From NCBI GenBank assembly GCA_963969595.1, contig OZ018410.1, forward strand, positions 41,335,413 through 41,399,412: a DNA stretch of 64,000 nucleotides, read 5' to 3'. The DNA comes from Neckera pumila. Lineage: Eukaryota; Streptophyta; Bryopsida; Hypnales; Neckeraceae. Of this stretch, positions 56,975 through 64,000 are shown one piece after another. The notes below the pieces were generated by a model, which saw only the letters and a list, made by a program, of their open reading frames with translations, did not search any database and was not told the origin of the DNA. Made by a program: the position numbers and the translations under genes. The first letter of the stretch is position 1; the number at the start of each line of letters is the position of its first letter.

Positions 56975-57873
56975 AAACTATTTGAAGCCACCCAAAAAAT
57001 GGGAAGGAAAAAAAGTCACAAACTACCTTCTGGCTCCCCAAACCGGTGGGACAAAAAATGTTAAACTACCTTGAGCAAAAAGAAATTGGAAGGGAAAACT
57101 TTGTAAACTACCTTAAGTCCAAAATAATGGAAAGGGAAAATAACCTTAAACTACATTGAGCCACAAAAAATGAAAAGGAAAAAAATTGTAAACTACCTTC
57201 AGCCTAAGGAAATGCGAAGGAAAAAAACCCTTAACCCCTAAAGGACCAGAGGGGTGTCCAGATTTCCATAATTGTGAAGATCTATTATAAAATGCAACCT
57301 ACAAAAATATTGTAATGATGACTCCCAAACAATAGTTGTAAAATGCTATTTATAGATCACATCTACACAGTTAGATCAACAGATTTACATAGAAATATTT
57401 TTCAATAAAATTTGAAGCCATAAACTGAAAATTCCTTCTAAAATCAATTATAGATTGAATAGTTATGATTTTGAAAAGTTTTTTTTTCCTATAAGTTTAA
57501 AATATTGAGTTCTAAATATAATGATTTTTGAAGATTTGTATTTGATTTTTTGATTCAAGTCATTTTTGAAGGGTCATTTTCTGAACTGAGCAAGTTACTT
57601 TTCGAGGCTAGACCTCCCAATACCTTTTGATTTATAGAATATTTGCAAAGCAAAATCTTCATAATGTAAACCGTAAAAATGATAAAGAACTAATACAAGA
57701 ACCTTCAAACACAATTGATGCTTGAAAAAACGCATTTCGGAGAGTTTAGGATGTGTTTCCGTTCATTCTTTGTTCACAATCTGCCCACAATCTGTAGTCA
57801 TGGTCCTTTAGGGGTTAAAGTACCTTTGAGCCAAAAAAAAATGGAAGTGAAAAAATACCTTAAAACTAGCAAA
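56975..57873. repeat. ~42-bp minisatellite interrupted by a TTAA element
   Basis: About six or seven degenerate units of the form AAACTACCTTGAGCC..AAAATGGAAGGGAAAA. The units run from about 56975 to 57230 and one continues after the insert from 57815 to about 57873. Unit boundaries often contain CCTTAAACTACCTT, which supplies the TTAA used by the insertion. Confidence 0.7.
57235..57814 (+). mobile_element. TTAA-flanked MITE, distinct 580-bp subfamily
   Basis: It is flanked by TTAA at 57231-57234 and 57815-57818. The left end CCCCTAAAGGACCAGAGGGG includes a GGACC...GGTGTCC subterminal fold; the right end is CATGGTCCTTTAGGGG. The termini match the family but I see little internal similarity to subfamilies I-III. 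It is inserted into a minisatellite unit. Confidence 0.82.
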
Positions 57874-59390
57874 CACATACTTGGCTTGACCTTATCTTAT
57901 CTTGACTTTATCTTGTCTTCTTCAGAAAAAAATATGAAGAACCCACGAATTTAAAAAAAAAAAAAAATTCTTGAAAACGTTGTCAGGGTGTGTGCTATAG
58001 AGGACTCGGACTAAAAAACATTTTAGTACGATTTTTCTTCACTTTTTCTTCAAGAAAAAGGTAATAAAATTTATTTTCCACCAAAAACTCTACAGAAACC
58101 TTATTCTATCCTGAGCCAAAAAGAATTTAGTAAGGAAAAAAAAACCAAAACTGCGAACAAGTCGCACAACAAATGTGATGTAAAGGAACAATTCAAAATT
58201 GCTTGCAGTTGGAAAAATTATGGGTTCAGGGTCAGACTTCTGTATATTTTGTAATATATTAAGCCGCGCGTTGTTTGCGGCATTTTTCTAAGTGACCCCC
58301 ATGTGAAGGAAGGACTACTACTCCTCTAATTCAATTCAATATACTTGAATTACCCTGAGGCTTGCCAAAAAAAAGAAAATAATGAATATGAAATTGACCT
58401 CCTGCTTTTTGCGCTTTCACTTCTGGACAAGGCAATAGCTACAACATTCCAATGGGTTCAAAGGTTGATTATCCAACGCAATATAAATTTATGGCCAGCA
58501 AAAATATTCCAAAACATTTAATTCAAACTTTCATTTTGAAAACACCAGAAAACAATTATTCATGACCCCATTCTGTTTGTGGGTAGGAAATATTGGAATT
58601 ACCATTTGGATTATAAGATATCTCCAAAATAGGGCAATTTGGTGGACACTTGGTATTCCTTAATCATAGACAAGCGAAATTAAGGTACAAAATGTGACAT
58701 TATTCCTCAAATGGATTCTCCACTCATTAAAACGACTAAAAATTGAGAGAAACCCCTTCAAGTGAGAAGCCATCATGTTGTATTGAAGAAAAAATGGAAA
58801 CAACGGAAATATAGCACCTTCCTAATTATAATTAGGAAAGAAATATAAGTGGTTGTTTTTTGCAAAGAAAAAAATAGGGAAAATTGTGAATGAATGGATT
58901 CTACGTACAATGTCCAATCTGTGAAAAGAAAGACCAGTCCTCCTAAGATACAGTTTACTAACACAGGATTACCCTTCCGCATGAAGCCCCAAAATAGATA
59001 ATAATGAACATGAAATTTCATGCCTCCTCCTTAAATCATTGACAAGCCGTGCGTTGTTCCTTGTGAGTGTTCAAGCAGTAGAGGAAACATACCAATAGGC
59101 TAAAAGAATGATTTCCAATCGCAACATGCATGCATTGATATAAAAAATTGAAATACATATATATAAAAGGTAACCCTTAAGCTTGCAATTGTACTTCTCA
59201 ACAATATTGACAACTGCTAACTTTTTATGTGTAGCCAGTTTTTGATTTATCTTGTGATTTCTATCCCTCCCCCCTGGCCCAAATGGGCAATTCCAAGGCC
59301 ATTCAATATTAACCAACCATGCATGGGTTTAGAATTCACATTGCTTCACTATTCCCGAAAATGCTGTTCGATTAATTATCATCATCATGT
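57874..59390. other. intergenic DNA
   Basis: No gene is recognised. Scattered GAGCCAAAAAGAA motifs resemble the adjacent minisatellite. Confidence 0.35.
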
Positions 59391-61225
59391 AGGTCAATGA
59401 CGTTGAGGGGACGCTGACAACGTCATTTAAAACGTCTACAGAGACGTCCTCTATGACAAATACTTAAAACCCGACTAGACATGTGCTTCAATGTCAGCTA
59501 CGTCATGACAGCCCCACAATTCCATTGTGGTGCTGCTAGGATAGCAGGGCATGGAACTTTTCACTCAACTGCCGTAGCCTGTGCTTGTCTTCCTGCCTCC
59601 GTTGGTGGATATATGTATGTGCCGCCTATAGTTGTTGCTTCTCTCATGGGCTCTGAGTCCAGCACTTCTGGTTGCAATCCTACATATTCCTCATCATTTC
59701 CCACTGCAACCACATGGGGGATGGATTGGTTGATCTATGGTTGCCCGCGTCTATACCTCACGTCCGTACGGCATACAATTTTCCAGCCTGGTCTTTGGAG
59801 GTCGTCGGAGATGAATACTTGTTGACAATGCAATGGAAATGCAAAAGAGTTGGCGTGCACCTTGCCATCCATGCGGTTAAAGTTAGCCATGCTAAAGCCA
59901 TACCGATCCTGTTGAATATTTGGAAAGCGAGCATCTTGGCTTCCTTTAATCCAATCGCAGACAAGGACGGTGGTGCAATGATTGTGGTAGTCCAATTCAA
60001 GAATCTCTTCAATGTATCCAACATAGTCATCAGTTCTCTCAATGGGACGCCCATTGCAAAGCCCCCATCAAAGTTGTCGAGTGAGCGAAGCTACCACACA
60101 TGAATCGCGTGTGACAAGGCCATCTTTAGCGCTACACACACGGAAGTGGATGCCGAAGGCATACATCTATCTATGTGAGACAGTGTATCGCTCTGGAGGT
60201 TGCCCGTACTGAACAATATCTTCATTAACGTTTTGACCTGCATCCCGAAATGTTTGTATCCATGCACTCAGCCACATTGCAAAGGATGGCAAATCATACA
60301 ATTCCGTTGGATAGTGGACGGGCACGGAAGCATTGCGACGACGAAATTCTCTACGAAATGTCTCCCTTTCCTCCCAACGCTGTACTTTAGCCACCTCGTA
60401 CTCCCTATACCACATTCCAGCCACAAGTAAGAAGAATGGGCATGGAAATAATATGGCGAAACAACAAGGTCAGCAAACATGGAACACAGCAAACGTTGTC
60501 ATGGACAAGCCGGCTAATAGACGGACGTCAAAAAAGATGTCTTCACAGACGTTGTAACAACCAGGGTCTCAATCATATGTCCACCACCAACGTCACAAGT
60601 GACACTGCGAATAGGAAAGTGCGCTCAATAATGGAGACAGTGAACAACAAAACAGTAACAACCTAAACATTCACTGGAGTGGTTCAATGACAAAGGACAT
60701 AATGATTGGAAATATGGACTCACTGCCGCCAATCTTCCAAGCATGCTACATTGTCTAGAACAAAGGCATGTGTATAGCCGCGGAACTCATTCGACATCTT
60801 CCGCCTCCGTTGGCAGTTGCTAGGAAGAATCTTGTCATTCATGTTTGCATCTTCTTCCACATCCCATATACGGTGAACTGTTCCTCTATATTCATGCATG
60901 TACTCCGTGCAATATCCCAGCGTGTCATCCATTCGATATCCTTCCGCAATGCTACCCTTTGGATGTGCAAAAGTTCTCACATAGTCCTTCAATGTTTTCA
61001 TATATCGCTCTATTGGATACATCCACTGACAATGCACGGGACCGCACCCAAACAATTGCTCCACCAAGTGCACGGGCAAATGCGTCATAATGTTTAGAAA
61101 TGTTGGAGGAAATTCCTTTTCTAGCACGCATGTTGCCATCACCATGTCGCCCATCATGTCTTGTTCATCCGTCAGGCTTACCTCTTTTGCGCACAATCTT
61201 TCCATTGACTCCAATGGATTTGATG
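59390..61225 (-). pseudogene. CACTA (En/Spm) transposase TNP2 C-terminal remnant
   Basis: On the minus strand, about 61170-60720 encodes a DUF4218-type segment: PVHLVEQLFGCGPVHCQWMY, IERYMKTLKDYVR, PKGSIAEGY. After stops and frame changes, about 60050-59735 encodes a DUF4216-type segment: ELDYHNH.TTVLVCDWI, YGFSMANFNR, QQVFISDD, GWKIVCRTD. DUF4218 followed by DUF4216 is the normal order at the C-terminus of TNP2-like CACTA transposases. The catalytic TNP2 core that should precede DUF4218 is absent; its place is taken by an opposite-strand helicase fragment. Stops and frameshifts make it non-functional. ACGTC-rich sequence at 59397-59452 and 60520-60557 may be CACTA subterminal repeats. Confidence 0.82.
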
Positions 61226-61704
61226 TTGAAAAATTAGGCGATTGGATTGATGATCCAAAATTCAATCAATTGAAAAAGGCAGCTGTAGGTGCTCTTGTGA
61301 TGGTGTTGGATAATATTAACATTGAAAGAGGAATAATCAATGGGGCAATGGCTAAAATTGAAGCCATTCATCTTAAAGAAGGCACACATGTAGTCATGTA
61401 GAGGCTATTAGGTTTGCTAGTGAAATTGAAGAGGAGGACGACAAAGTTCAATTATACGTACAAAGGAAAATTCTTTAAATCAACATTTCTGCTAGCATTG
61501 GCATACACCATCACTAGACATAAAGCTCAAGGTGCTATTGTAGCTTCAAAAGTAGTCATTGATATTCGTGATGCTTTTACACCAGGATTAACCTATGTAT
61601 TGTTATCTTGGGTTACCAAAAAACAATATGTAATGTTACCTAGGAAGCTCATTGTAGATGACTTTAATCCAGTGAAACGCAATGTACAATATAATAATCA
61701 ATAA
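61226..61704 (+). pseudogene. PIF1/Helitron-type helicase C-terminal fragment
   Basis: One frame, broken by a TAG at 61399-61401, reads VGALVMVLDNINIERGIING, then YTITRHKAQGA, KVVIDIRDAFTPGLTYVLLS. This matches the C-terminal helicase region of PIF1-like proteins and Helitron Rep-helicases (VGA.VM...NI...G..NG; AYAIT.HK.QG; F..G..YVALSR). The conserved Ser-Arg of the last motif is Ser-Trp here (YVLLSW). The fragment lacks the Walker A/B half. It abuts the CACTA remnant in divergent orientation. Whether it came from a Helitron or a cellular PIF1 cannot be told from this piece. Confidence 0.78.
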
Positions 61705-62878
61705 AGTCTGATAAAAGGCATAAACAATATTAAAGTGATTAACTGCAATGGTTATGTAAGAATCTTTTGGTAAAGTTTTTGGTGGTTGACCTTTGTTTCT
61801 GTTGGCTCTTTTTGTACACTACTAATGGAGTAATAGTGTGGGAGTGAATTGGTGTTCATGTTCCTGTGCCTATGTTATTTTTATGATTGACGCACTATCA
61901 AAGATCTATCAATGTCCTATTACCTGGTATGTTAATTGTGTCGCGTCATTTGAGAGACGCATCAACCTGTCTAATCAGGCCTGATTACAAAAGTGCTAAA
62001 GATCCATATAGCATGACCCATTTACCGAGCACTATTTATCAAGCACTAGAGCTCAACGGAACTTGCTTGACCTGTATGTATTATGTATTCAGATAGAATG
62101 AAACCAACACCTGTACTAAGATCATATACTCTACATGAAAGATTCAAGGGGCCAATCCCCTTGAAATAGGTTATGGTAAATACTTCACACATTCTTTATT
62201 TCAAGGTAGCAGATTTAGTTGGACAACCAAATGGTTTGTGCAATGGACCTTAATTAAAACTGCACGTTTGCATAAGTACCACCACAACCATTGCTCATTG
62301 AACACCGACCATGTAGGTACTCCATTGTGCATAGTAAACATTCTAACAACACATAGTAAACTTGCCTTCCTTGAGTTCAAGTAGTCTAGTGCTGCCTGAC
62401 AAGCATGAAACAATGGCGCTTGTGAATGGAGAAATAAATAATCACAATTTCTTGGAAGGTAGTCAAATTTTACAAGTGGGCCTGTTGGACACCAAAATTG
62501 GCTCAAAATAAGTCTGTGTGCAGGATCATGAATTTTAGAACTTATAAACTGGATTGCTACAACAAGTCACTGTACATCAATAACATATAGAACTCAAGAG
62601 TTTGAATGATCTTTACTCGGTTCAAGCTACCAATACTTCTGCAGCAAAGCAAAACAGTCCATAGAAACGATCCAGAAAAACAGACAAAGCAATATTTGGA
62701 TTGATGACTCTATCCAAGCACCAATACTTACCGATACCAGTACATTAAAAAATCAAAATTTTTGATTCACTGCAGGCAATTGGTGCAACAACTGCAATCA
62801 AAGAAATTTGAGATTTGACTCTCAGAAGCTCTAATGAAACAATTCACACAATTCTAGCAATGTACAAAAAGGCCAGTG
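61705..62878. other. intergenic DNA
   Basis: No gene is supported. A + frame (61887-62096) and a minus frame (62201-62506) look slightly protein-like but match no family I know. Confidence 0.35.
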
Positions 62879-62940
62879 AAATTAAAAAGAACATCACTAA
62901 AAAGAACATCACTACATCATTAAAAAGAACATCACTACTA
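62879..62940 (+). repeat. short tandem repeat, unit AAAAAGAACATCACTA
   Basis: Three copies of AAAAAGAACATCACTA, the last two separated by a CATCATT spacer. Confidence 0.75.
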
Positions 62941-64000
62941 GTTGGCTAGGTGTGGAGAAGTTCTTGTTGTACCTTCAGGATACCTTGGTATGCTGTCTAT
63001 GAGCGCAGGGAGGGTACTGCTAGTGTCATCTCCTATGTGATCAAGAAATTTCTCCAACAAGATATTAGTAATGGTTGTTTGAATAGGGGTGACAGTGGGC
63101 AAGATTCGTGCCAAACTAAAACCAGCTCAAACCAGCTAGAGGCAATAATCTGCAACCACATTCCGATAGCAAGCTAACGAACGCGTTGCCTTATTGCTAC
63201 TGATTCGTGCGTCTCTGGAGCACAGACTGTGTGCCCTGCCGCTCATTGTCTCCGTGACTTGGCGGTCGCTTCCTTGACGGCGACATTACAAAGCACAACA
63301 ATCAATCCTCGAAATGGATGAACATAGTAGCATCCACTCTCAAATCCTCTGATAATGTGGAAGAGAACCGGGAAGAAATCAAGAGTGGCAACAAAGAGCC
63401 TTCCACCTTAGGTTTGGTAATGCAAAAAAATGCCTCTAAATCATTCATAGACAAAAATAGACGCAAAAATCGGAATCTTCAAAACCATCCCTCAATACAC
63501 TTTTCTGTCCAAAATTAAACAAGAGATCCTCCAACTCCAAAATCACCAACTATTATAGGGGACGCTTCTTCAAAGGTGGCAATTCAATCGACAACATTCA
63601 TCTTCATAATTCGTAAACATAGTAGCCTCCACTGAAGAGTACTTGGAACAAAACCACGGAAAAAAAAATCGGAGGCAAAAAAGAGTCGCTAAATAGAGCT
63701 TTACACATTAGTTATGGTAACAGCAGTTCTTGCCTCCAAATCTGCCAGTCAAAAACATTGCCAAAAATCAGAATCCTTTCTACCGTTCTCCATCTTTGAA
63801 TAAACTTTCCTGTCCCAAACAAAACAAGCAATTGCAATGGGCTATGCTCATGTGAGAAGAGTTCTTTTTCTTGTGCGAAAGTAAAAAAACTAGGTAAATT
63901 TCTTCCCCAGTGGAGGAATGCAACATTGTATTTTGGCCGATGGTTGAGTGTACCCAATAAAAAATTACTATCCTGTAAGCACGTTAACATCAGACTTGTT
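62941..64000. other. terminal stretch with an imperfect duplication
   Basis: Two related blocks, about 63290-63530 and 63585-63835, share AACATAGTAGC.TCCACT, GCCTC.AAATC and CTTTCCTGTCC-type segments. No gene is recognised; the sequence continues beyond the window. Confidence 0.4.

Noticed and set aside
437..57814. TTAA family as Tc1/mariner (TA) or PIF/Harbinger (TTA/TAA) MITEs
   Set aside because: TTA on the left and TAA on the right is not a direct repeat, and the outer T and A are kept in nearly all copies; the ATAT-flanked copy fixes the duplication at four bases.
60720..61265. 181-codon minus frame as an intact gene
   Set aside because: Only the DUF4218 part of a CACTA transposase; its first residues are antisense to the helicase fragment and downstream parts are broken.
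1..64000. tRNA, rRNA, CRISPR arrays, bacterial-type operons
   Set aside because: No cloverleaf B-box pattern, rRNA core sequence or regularly spaced repeat array was seen; intron-containing plant genes make prokaryotic features unlikely.

Overview
The window is nuclear DNA of a land plant. The evidence is a leucine-rich-repeat receptor kinase of the plant-only subfamily XI (HAESA/HSL type) with six GT-AG introns, a plant-type CACTA transposase remnant (DUF4218 plus DUF4216), a copia remnant, and many AT-rich miniature transposons. I cannot name the species. The density of nested non-autonomous elements and the unusual TTAA-flanked family do not look like a typical compact angiosperm locus, but that is an impression only.

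Layout. From 0.4 to 11 kb the window is an almost continuous pile-up of one transposon family with CCCCTAAA...TTTAGGGG ends and a TTAA target duplication, up to three or four insertions deep. From 11 to 20 kb there are Stowaway-like and other inverted-repeat elements, a decayed nucleostemin-type GTPase gene (12.8-13.4 kb), two retroposon 3' ends with (CAAA)n tails, and a TTAA element carrying two further insertions. From 20 to 33 kb more TTAA elements are spaced by unremarkable AT-rich DNA; one of them sits in an ATAT duplication. From 33 to 41 kb there is intergenic DNA, a copia RT/RNase H remnant and several MITEs. The only intact gene I can defend is the receptor kinase at 42.4-47.75 kb on the + strand; its seven exons sum to 992 codons plus stop, with every splice phase consistent. 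From 48 to 64 kb lie a Mutator-like long-terminal-repeat MITE, three copies of a roughly 290-bp inverted-repeat element, another TTAA element inside a minisatellite, and a head-to-head join of a CACTA transposase fragment with a PIF1/Helitron-type helicase fragment.

The main discovery candidate is the TTAA family: about 20 copies in several subfamilies (about 580, 640 and 920 bp), covering roughly a quarter of the window. Several insertions landed inside other repeats, so the pre-insertion sequence can be read from sister copies. They show precise insertion with one TTAA becoming two; one copy is flanked by ATAT on both sides. This is the signature of piggyBac-type or Sola-type transposition rather than the usual plant Tc1/mariner, Harbinger, hAT or Mutator types. 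No copy in the window encodes a transposase, so the mobilising enzyme must lie elsewhere or be extinct.

Most other short open frames are chance frames inside repeats. I saw no tRNA, rRNA or CRISPR array.
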